This document shows, piece after piece, positions 1 to 5,040 of a DNA stretch of 5,040 bases. The DNA comes from Synechococcales cyanobacterium PMM_0002 (GTDB lineage: Bacteria; Cyanobacteriota; Cyanobacteriia; Elainellales; Elainellaceae). Numbering within the stretch: the stretch's first letter is position 1; each line of letters starts with the position of its first letter. Under the pieces are notes generated by a model that saw only the letters and a program-made list of their open reading frames with translations, was not told the origin of the DNA and made no database searches. The stretch lies in contig CASBQX010000151.1 of the NCBI GenBank assembly GCA_949127925.1, positions 1-5,040 on the forward strand. The letters are read 5' to 3'. Both the position numbers and the translations under genes were made by a program.

Positions 1-71
1 TCATCTGAACCTTTTCCACTCGCATGAGGTGAAGAGGGCAGACCGTGACTGAGAAATAAGTTGTTGCGTGT

Positions 72-76
72 GAGGA
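72..76 (+). promoter_or_regulatory. Ribosome binding site deciding the start of the Omp85-like gene
   Basis: GAGGA lies with about 8-9 bases between its purine core and the ATG at 85. The possible TTG starts at 61 and 64 have no comparable purine-rich element at the right distance, so the ATG is preferred. The 84 bases before it hold no gene I can recognise and no convincing -35/-10 pair. Confidence 0.6.
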
Positions 77-84
77 TAAACCGG

Positions 85-1668
85 ATGGAAGCATTGTACT
101 GCGGCGCACTAAGAAAGCTTAGAGGGAAAGGATACAGAGGACGTAGAACGCTGCTAATTTTAGGAGTTGCTTCTAACTTGGCGCTCGCTCTGGCTACGGT
201 TGCCCAGGCCCAAGAACTGGAATTAAGACGTGCTGTGCCGTCTAATGGGCAGGCCGCTGCCGTCACATTGAACACCAAAACCACAAATCCTGACCCACTT
301 GCAGCCTCCCAACCAGCGACAGAACAATCTCAGACAGCGGCGATCGCCTCTCCTGCCCTAGCCGCCGCAAGCGACACCACCTTGCTAGAGCTACCCTCTA
401 CGCGAGCTGAAGATTTACAGCCCGCGCACCACGCCGTAGACACAACTCTGACGGCTGTTGACTTCACACTGGGTCAACCAGAAACTGCCCTGCCGCTTTT
501 GGATGCTGAAACTCTGGCTCAGGTGCCAACCCTGGTTAGCCCCGAAGATCAAGACCGACCCGATCGCTTTTTCTTCAGCACCGTCAGCGGCCTATCCGAT
601 CCGACCGTTTTGCAAAGTTCCATGCGTCGCCGCGCTGTCCGCACCCCGATCAAATCGACCGGGATTGCGATCGTGGCCAGTGCTAGGCAGCGGCTAGGCG
701 GCAATAGCTCTCTGAACTTGGCCGTAGAAGGGGGGGAACATATTCTCGGGTTTGATTTGGGCTACACCACCACCCGCGACCCAGGGGAAGGCGGGTTTGG
801 GGTTAACATTTTTAACCAACGCTCCTGGTTCCCAGCTTTTCGAGGGGGCGATCGCGACGTTGATCTGCCCAACGGCGACACGCCTTGGATTCACCGTTTG
901 GGGGGCGGAGTAGAAGCCTTTTTACCGTTCGCAGACGGCATTGAATCGTCCTTAGGCGTCACCTATCAACGCGTGTCGGTGCGAGACGACTTCTTTGCTA
1001 GCGAGGTGTTTCCGACCGACGAAGACGGCAACGCCTTCACGTTAGAAAACAACGGCATTGATGACCTAGTCACAGTCAGCTTTGCCCTAGCTGCCGATCG
1101 TCGCAACGATGGAGCCTACTCTACCAACGGCTCAATTCTCCGCTTCGGAGCCGATCAAGGTTTCTTAATCGACACCAGCGATGCCTTCACCCGCCTGTCT
1201 GCCAGCTACACATCCTACATTCCCTTAAACCTGTTTGGCTTTAGAGAAGGACCCCGTACGCTAGTCTTTTTGGCGCAAGCTGGCACCATGTTTGGAGATG
1301 TGCCGCCCTACGAAGCGTTCAACATTGGCGGCGACAACTCCGTGCGGGGCTTTTCGGGAGGCGGGATTGGCACCGGTTCTAGCTTCCTCCAGGCCACGCT
1401 AGAATATCGCTTCCCGATCGCCAACCTCAACCTGTTTTCGCAAGACATTGACCTGCGAGGAGCACTGTTCGTGGATTATGGCACCGACTTGGGCACAGGT
1501 GACGAAGTGATTGGCGAACCCGCGATCGTACGAGACAAACCCGGCGATGGGTTTGGCTTTGGTGCAGGTCTACAGGCTCGCCTCCCCATCGGGTTTGGCC
1601 GAGTAGAGTTTGCCTTTACCGACAATGGAGATAACCGCTTGATTGTCACCCTTGGCGATCGGTTTTAG
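85..1668 (+). CDS. Omp85/BamA-type outer-membrane beta-barrel protein without POTRA domains
   Basis: This 527-residue protein is predicted to be exported and inserted in the outer membrane as a 16-strand-type Omp85 barrel. Residues 1-42 look like a signal peptide: a basic start (RKLRGKGYRGRR), a hydrophobic core at about 22-40, and an AQA cleavage site near 40-42. Residues 43-150 are Ala/Thr/Pro-rich and probably disordered. The barrel starts at about 200 (RLGGNSSLNLAVEGGEH) and contains the VRGF signature at 420-423 within FNIGGDNSVRGF. Further Gly/aromatic alternating strands lead to a C-terminal Phe (LIVTLGDRF), the usual outer-membrane insertion signal. BamA/Omp85 members assemble outer-membrane proteins through N-terminal POTRA repeats. 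I see none here, and about 110 residues of low-complexity sequence cannot hold three. Its role could be a short Omp85 paralogue, a porin-like channel or a lipid/protein assembly accessory. The barrel class is firm; the function is open. Confidence 0.85.
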   Translation: MEALYCGALRKLRGKGYRGRRTLLILGVASNLALALATVAQAQELELRRAVPSNGQAAAVTLNTKTTNPDPLAASQPATEQSQTAAIASPALAAASDTTLLELPSTRAEDLQPAHHAVDTTLTAVDFTLGQPETALPLLDAETLAQVPTLVSPEDQDRPDRFFFSTVSGLSDPTVLQSSMRRRAVRTPIKSTGIAIVASARQRLGGNSSLNLAVEGGEHILGFDLGYTTTRDPGEGGFGVNIFNQRSWFPAFRGGDRDVDLPNGDTPWIHRLGGGVEAFLPFADGIESSLGVTYQRVSVRDDFFASEVFPTDEDGNAFTLENNGIDDLVTVSFALAADRRNDGAYSTNGSILRFGADQGFLIDTSDAFTRLSASYTSYIPLNLFGFREGPRTLVFLAQAGTMFGDVPPYEAFNIGGDNSVRGFSGGGIGTGSSFLQATLEYRFPIANLNLFSQDIDLRGALFVDYGTDLGTGDEVIGEPAIVRDKPGDGFGFGAGLQARLPIGFGRVEFAFTDNGDNRLIVTLGDRF

Positions 1669-1694
1669 CGTCTTGTATCTTGATCCAGAATTTA

Positions 1695-1717
1695 TGAGAT
1701 GTGCGCTGCACATCTCA
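1695..1717. terminator. Perfect 10-bp hairpin downstream of the Omp85-like gene
   Basis: TGAGATGTGC and GCACATCTCA form a perfect 10-bp stem with a 3-base loop (GCT), starting 27 bases after the stop codon at 1668. The DNA 3' of it on the + strand (CAACAATTTAATTAATAA) is AT-rich but has no clean T run, so this is only a possible factor-independent terminator. It could equally protect the mRNA 3' end. It sits between two convergent genes and could serve either strand. Confidence 0.45.
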
Positions 1718-1756
1718 CAACAATTTAATTAATAATCATGGCAGATCCATTGTTGG

Positions 1757-1833
1757 GTAGGGGCATGGCACTGCCATGCCCGATCGAAAGGTGTCACTGG
1801 TTGGATGAGGGCATGGCAATGCCATGCCCCTAC
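1757..1833. repeat. 77-bp paired-palindrome element between convergent genes
   Basis: Arm 1 (1757-1781) and arm 2 (1809-1833) are 25 bp each and are inverted copies of one another with a single mismatch. Each arm contains a perfect palindrome, GGGCATGGCA-N-TGCCATGCCC, with central base C at 1771 and A at 1819. The outer ends are GTAG and CTAC. A 27-base unrelated spacer (1782-1808) separates the arms. The arms can therefore form two small hairpins or one long cruciform. From memory, closely similar GTAGGGGCA...TGCCCCTAC palindromes are abundant in filamentous cyanobacteria. A non-autonomous mobile element or REP-type unit is likely, and it may also end transcription from both sides. Confidence 0.75.
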
Positions 1834-1868
1834 GGGATGTGTCGCATCCTTGATTGAAATTGGTATCG

Positions 1869-2555
1869 TTAATTTTGGATTTCATCTAGCTTCTCCTTAA
1901 CGGACTGAATATCTTGCCACATCAGCCATTTGGGGCTACCTTTTTCGCGAGATTGGTTACGCAGTAGATAGGCGGGGTGAAAAATCGGCATATAGAGTCG
2001 TCCCTCTTTTTCAACCCATTCACCTCGCACTTTGGTGATCCCCTGCTTAATTCCCAGCAGGCTGCGCATGGCGATCGCCCCCGTCAACAAAATAATCTTG
2101 GGATCGACTAGGCGGATTTGCTCTAGCAGGTAGCCCATACAGGCATCCGCTTCAGCAATACTGGGATTGCGGTTTTCGGGCGGGCGACACTTAACAATAT
2201 TGCAAATAAACACATCTGCTTCGGTTAGACCTACCGAGGCCATAATTTTGTCTAACAACTGCCCAGACTTACCCACAAATGGCAGCCCTGTCTCGTCTTC
2301 AGTTTGTCCAGGGCCTTCTCCCACCAGCATAATGGAAGCATTCGCATGGCCTCGCCCAATGACGGCGTGGGTGCGGGTTGCGCCTAGCTCACAGCGATGG
2401 CATTGGTTGCAATGCACCTTAATTTCTGCCATCGACGAGTAAGTGCCAACCGGAATCGGAACTTTGGCGCTGGTAGGAATTAAGCTAGGGTCAACGGCGG
2501 TGGCGGTAGCCACATCCGCAATACTAAACAGGTCAATTTGGTCGTTGCTTGCCAT
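1869..2555 (-). CDS. Family 4 (Fe-S) uracil-DNA glycosylase
   Basis: This 228-residue enzyme removes uracil from DNA, opening base-excision repair in the cytoplasm. A probable [4Fe-4S] cluster is held by C52 and C55 (CHRCELG), C123 (NIVKCRPPENRNP) and C139. The 16-residue step between the last two fits the family. The active-site motif is GEGPGQTEDETGLPFVG at 79-95, and the second motif is HPAYLLRNQS at 193-202. Most relatives have GEAPG; here the third residue is Gly (G81), a mild departure. The ATG at 2555 gives about 48 residues before the cysteine cluster. The internal M42 would give a shorter protein closer to Thermus-type enzymes. I keep the long form because the IPVGTYSSM stretch before the cysteines resembles cyanobacterial homologues as I remember them. 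No Shine-Dalgarno is visible for either start. The gene is divergent from the phosphoribosyltransferase and appears monocistronic. Confidence 0.92.
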   Translation of the reverse strand: MASNDQIDLFSIADVATATAVDPSLIPTSAKVPIPVGTYSSMAEIKVHCNQCHRCELGATRTHAVIGRGHANASIMLVGEGPGQTEDETGLPFVGKSGQLLDKIMASVGLTEADVFICNIVKCRPPENRNPSIAEADACMGYLLEQIRLVDPKIILLTGAIAMRSLLGIKQGITKVRGEWVEKEGRLYMPIFHPAYLLRNQSREKGSPKWLMWQDIQSVKEKLDEIQN

Positions 2556-2723
2556 GATGCACGAAAGACTGAAGGGCTATAGAAATGGAGCTACTTACAC
2601 GCCGATTATTTCGGCCAAAAAGAGCAAGAGCAGGCTGAAGAGCTATCCTTCAGTTTAAGACTATTTTTCGGGTTGCCTTTGTCATACATGAAGCAATCCC
2701 ACCACAATCTGTTGGAGGGGCGC
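2556..2723. promoter_or_regulatory. Divergent intergenic region with short repeats
   Basis: This 168-bp spacer must hold the promoters for the glycosylase (-) and the phosphoribosyltransferase (+), but no -35/-10 pair stands out on either strand. It contains a 12-base direct repeat with one mismatch, CTGAAGGGCTAT (2569-2580) and CTGAAGAGCTAT (2635-2646), 66 bases apart. It also has a 5-bp hairpin GCCGA/TCGGC (2601-2615) and a 6-bp inverted repeat CTGAAG/CTTCAG (2635-2653) followed by T-rich DNA. These could be operator or leader elements, but nothing in the sequence proves it. Confidence 0.4.
2714..2720 (+). promoter_or_regulatory. Strong Shine-Dalgarno of the phosphoribosyltransferase gene
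   Basis: GGAGGGG ends 3 bases before the ATG at 2724; its GGAGG core is 5 bases away. This near-perfect site selects the ATG at 2724 over the in-frame TTG at 2673 and ATG at 2688, which have no such element. The shorter N-terminus (MVQPLLFRDRHEAGRQLA) also begins where the family does. Confidence 0.75.
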
Positions 2724-3413
2724 ATGGTTCAACCATTACTTTTTCGCGATCGCCATGAAGCAGGCCGGCAGCTTGCCCAAGCTGTGATGGCAGAGCTGTC
2801 TGCCCTCAGTGCCAGCCAGCGCTTGGCTCCACCTGTAATCTATGCCTTACCTCGCGGTGGCATTCCCGTTGCCGAACCTCTGGCACAGCTGCTGCATTGC
2901 CCGCTAGATGTGGTAGTCGCCAAAAAAATTACGCGGCTAGACAATCCTGAATTGGCCATTGGCGCAGTGACAGCAGACGGGCAGGTGATCCGCTCTCGCT
3001 ATGAAAACTTGGCTGGGCAAGATCCAAGGGTGTGGCGGATGGCAGTAGCACGCGCTCAGCAAAAGGCCAGAGGGCAACTAGCTCAACTCTCCCCACACTG
3101 CCCTCAGACCAATCCACAGGGGGCGATCGCCATTTTAATTGACGACGGCATTGCCACGGGGATGACCATCGCCGTAGCTGCCCGTGCCATTCGCGCCAAA
3201 CAGCCCGCCGCGCTATTCATTTGTGCCCCCGTCGCGCCCAAACTGATAATCGAGCGGATAGAAAACTGGTGCGATCGCGTCATTGTATTGATTGCACCCG
3301 AAGCATTTTTGAGCGTCAGCCGCTTCTATGCCGATTTCCCGCAGGTCGAAATGGCAGAGGTGATTGCAGGGCTAGAACGCCAGAATGCCGTGAAACATCC
3401 CAACCCCGATTGA
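2724..3413 (+). CDS. Phosphoribosyltransferase-like protein (COG1926 type)
   Basis: This 229-residue cytoplasmic protein has a type I phosphoribosyltransferase fold. The PRPP-binding loop is AILIDDGIATGMTI at about 136-149, with paired acids D140-D141 and the T145-G146 phosphate loop. Other conserved stretches are FRDRHEAGRQLA (7-18), ALPRGGIPVAEPLA (41-54), KKITRLDNPELAIGAV (67-82) and the C-terminal FYADFPQVEMAEV (201-213). Together these mark the COG1926 group. These proteins are often next to stress, erythromycin-esterase or dienelactone-hydrolase genes elsewhere; none is present here. The base substrate is not known, so a specific salvage role should not be assumed. The length is normal and no key residue of the PRPP loop is missing. 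Two HIP1 sites (3123, 3271) lie inside, plus one at the very start (2746), so it looks resident rather than recently acquired. Confidence 0.88.
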   Translation: MVQPLLFRDRHEAGRQLAQAVMAELSALSASQRLAPPVIYALPRGGIPVAEPLAQLLHCPLDVVVAKKITRLDNPELAIGAVTADGQVIRSRYENLAGQDPRVWRMAVARAQQKARGQLAQLSPHCPQTNPQGAIAILIDDGIATGMTIAVAARAIRAKQPAALFICAPVAPKLIIERIENWCDRVIVLIAPEAFLSVSRFYADFPQVEMAEVIAGLERQNAVKHPNPD

Positions 3414-3433
3414 CCCCATCTTGCCCGTTGCCC

Positions 3434-3462
3434 GTAGAGACGCCGATTCATCGCGTCTCTAC
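3434..3462. repeat. GTAGAGACG palindromic repeat forming a hairpin at a convergent junction
   Basis: GTAGAGACGC (3434-3443) pairs with GCGTCTCTAC (3453-3462). An alternative fold keeps 9 bp, bulges C3443 and adds CGA/TCG with a TTCA loop, which suggests that the original symmetric repeat gained one C in the left arm. From memory, GTAGAGACG...CGTCTCTAC palindromes are very common in Nostoc-like and other cyanobacteria. The element fills most of the 45-bp gap between two convergent genes, and the stop codon of the minus-strand gene (3459-3461) is inside its right arm. It may end transcription of both genes, but there is no T run on either side. Confidence 0.75.
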
Positions 3463-4697
3463 GAGTGCCGGAATGTTGAGTCTAAAATTTGTGTATAGGT
3501 TTGAATGGTTTGGTGGGCGATCGCCTGCCAATCGTAGTGCTCAGAGGCATATCGGCGGGCATTTTCGCCTCGGCGCTGACATTCGGCAGGTTGCCCCAGC
3601 GCCGTTTCCAGGCAGTTCGCTAGTGCCATCACCTCACACGGCACCACCCAGCCAGCCTCCGATTGCCTGACCTCGTCGCAAATGTAGACCTGCTGAGAAA
3701 TTACCACGGGCAACCCGGCGGCCATCGCCTCCGCGACGGCAATGCCAAAATTTTCGTAATACGACGGCAGCACAAACAGATTGGCAGCATCTAGCAGTTC
3801 CCGTTTGCGATCGCCCTCCACAAACCCCAAAATGCTGGTACAGGCCGCTAACGGCGACCTGTTGATCTGGGTGGCGATCGCCGCTTCATAGGCCGGGTCT
3901 TGCGAATTGCTGCCTGCTAATGCCAGGTGAAACGGACAACCGCGCTGGAGCAGCAGTTCCAACGCGGGCAGCAGTAAATCCAAGCCTTTTTTTGGATCAA
4001 GGCGAGAGAGAAATAGCAGCAGCGGGGTATTGCCTGAGATGCCCAATTGTTGGCGAATAGTTGGGCTTGAGATGGGCTGTGTCTGCTCCTTCGGCTCCGC
4101 CTGAGTAGGTAGAAAAGCGGGCAACGGCAGGGTGACACCCAGCGGCAAGATTAGCGCTGGCGTGAGCAGCCCAAACCGTTCTGAAACGTTGGCTTCTCGC
4201 TGACTGGTAAAGTGAATCGCGGCAGCTCCAGCCAGATTTGGCCGCTCCCACAACCCCGCGTAGAGCTGCTTGAGGCGGCGTTTCTTTTGCAAATCTGCCG
4301 GGTCTAGCGTTCCCAACGGGCGCAGGATATACGGTAATCCTCGGTAGCGCGCCACCGTTGCCGCCGCCGTACTCACAGGCGAAAACAAAGCATGGATATG
4401 CGCCAGGTCAAACTCTGCCGCATGGTGAAACAGCCACGACAGCAATCCTAACGAAAACTTATAGCGCTGGAATGGGGCACAGTGAAAATAGCGAATTTGG
4501 TAGCCGTCTTGTGACATGGGGCGATCGCGCGGCACTACTAGAGGCGCTTGACCCACATCCCCATTGGCATCGGTCGTCAGCACCGTCACCTCCACCCCCG
4601 CTGCCGCCAGCGCTGCCGAAAATCCCAACACCATTTGGCTAGGACCTCCATAGATCGGAGAAACGGCAGGGACAATTTGCAGGATGCGGAGGGGCAT
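3459..4697 (-). CDS. Group 1 (GT4 family) glycosyltransferase
   Basis: This 412-residue cytoplasmic or membrane-associated GT-B enzyme transfers a sugar from a nucleotide-sugar donor, most likely onto a cell-surface or extracellular polysaccharide. The N-terminal Rossmann domain begins LRILQIVPAVSPIYGGPS (3-20), with YGG forming the usual glycine-rich acceptor-side loop. HIHALFSP is at 100-107 and RPLGTLDP at 126-133. A Gln/Pro-rich linker lies near 195-215. The C-terminal donor domain holds SRLDPKKG (231-238; R232 and K237 are the expected phosphate contacts), LGFVEG (290-295) and the EX7E motif E315...E323 in ENFGIAVAEAMAAGLPVV. The ATG at 4697 is chosen because the protein then begins at the normal family start; the TTG at 4712 adds five residues and neither start has a clear Shine-Dalgarno. 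The last codons run into a palindromic repeat that supplies the TAG. Sugar and acceptor cannot be read from the sequence. Confidence 0.9.
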   Translation of the reverse strand: MPLRILQIVPAVSPIYGGPSQMVLGFSAALAAAGVEVTVLTTDANGDVGQAPLVVPRDRPMSQDGYQIRYFHCAPFQRYKFSLGLLSWLFHHAAEFDLAHIHALFSPVSTAAATVARYRGLPYILRPLGTLDPADLQKKRRLKQLYAGLWERPNLAGAAAIHFTSQREANVSERFGLLTPALILPLGVTLPLPAFLPTQAEPKEQTQPISSPTIRQQLGISGNTPLLLFLSRLDPKKGLDLLLPALELLLQRGCPFHLALAGSNSQDPAYEAAIATQINRSPLAACTSILGFVEGDRKRELLDAANLFVLPSYYENFGIAVAEAMAAGLPVVISQQVYICDEVRQSEAGWVVPCEVMALANCLETALGQPAECQRRGENARRYASEHYDWQAIAHQTIQTYTQILDSTFRHS

Positions 4698-4767
4698 AGC
4701 AGCAGTAGGCAAATGGGATTGGGCGTTGGATCGGCCATGCAGGCACCCCAGCGGGAGCGATTAGCGC

Positions 4768-4789
4768 CTCAATAAGAGCTCAATAAGAC
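4768..4789. repeat. 11-bp tandem duplication at the exchanger stop codon
   Basis: CTCAATAAGAG (4768-4778) is followed directly by CTCAATAAGAC (4779-4789), identical in 10 of 11 bases. On the coding (-) strand this reads as two TTATTGAG copies in different frames: one gives Leu-Leu-Ser and the other supplies the TGA stop. It looks like a small slippage duplication at the end of the gene. Confidence 0.6.
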
Positions 4790-5040
4790 AATGATAAAGA
4801 TTGCGTAGGCGGCAACAAGCATCGCTCCTGCCGCTTGGTTTAAGGAGTTTCTAGCCGTGGCTACTAGACAGATGGCAATATTGGCTCCAATCACATCTCC
4901 AAAGGCGATCGCCGGGGTATCTCTGAGCGATGCCGTCACCGCCGTTGCCAATTCTTCAGGTTCGGCTCCCGCCAAAAGTAACGCTAGGGCAAACGAGCTG
5001 ACCCGCAATCGCGCCGCTGCGGCTCCCAAATGCTCGGCAA
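4769..5040 (-). CDS. Cation/Ca2+ exchanger-like membrane protein, 3' end only
   Basis: The reading frame enters from the window edge (…AEHLGAAAARLRVSS) and about 89 residues are visible; the TTG at 5029 is not a credible start. The visible part matches an alpha repeat of the CaCA superfamily (Na+/Ca2+ exchangers and relatives of the inner membrane). It runs LGAAAARLRVSSFALALLLAG, then GAEPEELATAV (codons 4937-4969), then a loop, then GDVIGAN (4880-4900). Canonical members have GTSxPE and GSN; here these are GAEPEE and GAN, so the ion-binding residues differ in detail. After GAN the family normally has the rest of one helix, another full helix, then an EGxLLxxYxxYL helix. Here only CLVATARNSLNQ separates GAN-IAI from AGAMLVAAYAIFIIVLL, so roughly 40 residues appear missing. 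It may be an unusual short subfamily or a decayed gene. It lies 71 bp upstream of the glycosyltransferase on the same strand. Confidence 0.6.
   Translation of the reverse strand, partial: AEHLGAAAARLRVSSFALALLLAGAEPEELATAVTASLRDTPAIAFGDVIGANIAICLVATARNSLNQAAGAMLVAAYAIFIIVLLSSY

Noticed and set aside
61..84. TTG start at 61 for the barrel gene
   Set aside because: The ATG at 85 has a Shine-Dalgarno at the right distance and still leaves a complete signal peptide.
1695..1717. Confident intrinsic terminator
   Set aside because: The stem is perfect but no T tract follows on either strand, so it is kept only as a candidate.
1757..1833. Possible minimal CRISPR array
   Set aside because: There are only two repeats, both perfect palindromes in inverted relation, and no cas genes nearby. 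A palindromic mobile repeat explains it better.
2673..2723. TTG (2673) or ATG (2688) start for the phosphoribosyltransferase
   Set aside because: The strong GGAGGGG just before the ATG at 2724 and the family's usual N-terminus favour the shorter protein.
3421..3434. Tandem TTGCCCG duplication before the GTAGAGACG hairpin
   Set aside because: Two 7-base copies in a short spacer are too little to assign a function. They may just be slippage or an insertion footprint.
3221..3670. 149-codon open frame on the + strand
   Set aside because: It overlaps the end of the phosphoribosyltransferase and the antisense of the glycosyltransferase, both clear families. Its protein is Arg/Pro/Ser-rich with no domain, as expected for a shadow frame.
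4358..4775. Two overlapping + strand open frames
   Set aside because: They lie antisense to the glycosyltransferase, have low-complexity His/Pro-rich translations and no ribosome binding site.
5027..5029. TTG as the start of an 86-residue small membrane protein
   Set aside because: The frame continues in homologous sequence (AEHLGAA) to the window edge, so this is an internal codon of a longer exchanger.

Overview
This window looks like ordinary chromosomal DNA of a cyanobacterium. Two things point there. The palindrome GCGATCGC (HIP1, typical of many cyanobacterial genomes) occurs 11 times in 5 kb, where chance would give about 0.1. Two intergenic spacers also carry GTAG...CTAC-ended palindromes of the kind I recall as highly repeated in filamentous cyanobacteria. 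The encoded proteins (an Omp85-type outer-membrane barrel, a family 4 uracil-DNA glycosylase, a COG1926-type phosphoribosyltransferase, a GT4 glycosyltransferase and a cation/Ca2+ exchanger fragment) fit a Gram-negative-walled phototroph. I cannot assign a genus.

Layout. Positions 1-84 are a leader with a good Shine-Dalgarno. Positions 85-1668 (+) encode a secreted outer-membrane beta-barrel protein of the Omp85/BamA class with no visible POTRA domains. Positions 1669-1868 are a 200-bp spacer between convergent genes; it holds a 10-bp perfect hairpin and a 77-bp element built of two nearly identical palindromes. Positions 1869-2555 (-) encode the Fe-S uracil-DNA glycosylase. Positions 2556-2723 are a divergent promoter region with short repeats. 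Positions 2724-3413 (+) encode the phosphoribosyltransferase. Positions 3414-3458 are a second, very short convergent junction with a hairpin whose right arm supplies the stop codon of the next gene. Positions 3459-4697 (-) encode the glycosyltransferase. After a 71-bp gap, 4769-5040 (-) is the 3' end of a Na+/Ca2+-exchanger-like membrane protein that runs off the window and seems to lack a transmembrane helix near its C-terminus.

The genes do not form one pathway: they cover outer-membrane biogenesis, DNA repair, nucleotide-type chemistry, surface glycan synthesis and ion transport. Only the last two could be co-transcribed (same strand, exchanger upstream of glycosyltransferase). I found no defence system, mobile-element transposase, CRISPR array or RNA gene, and no evidence of an undescribed multi-gene system. 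The most interesting material is the repeat-derived DNA at the two convergent junctions, the POTRA-less Omp85 protein and the shortened exchanger.
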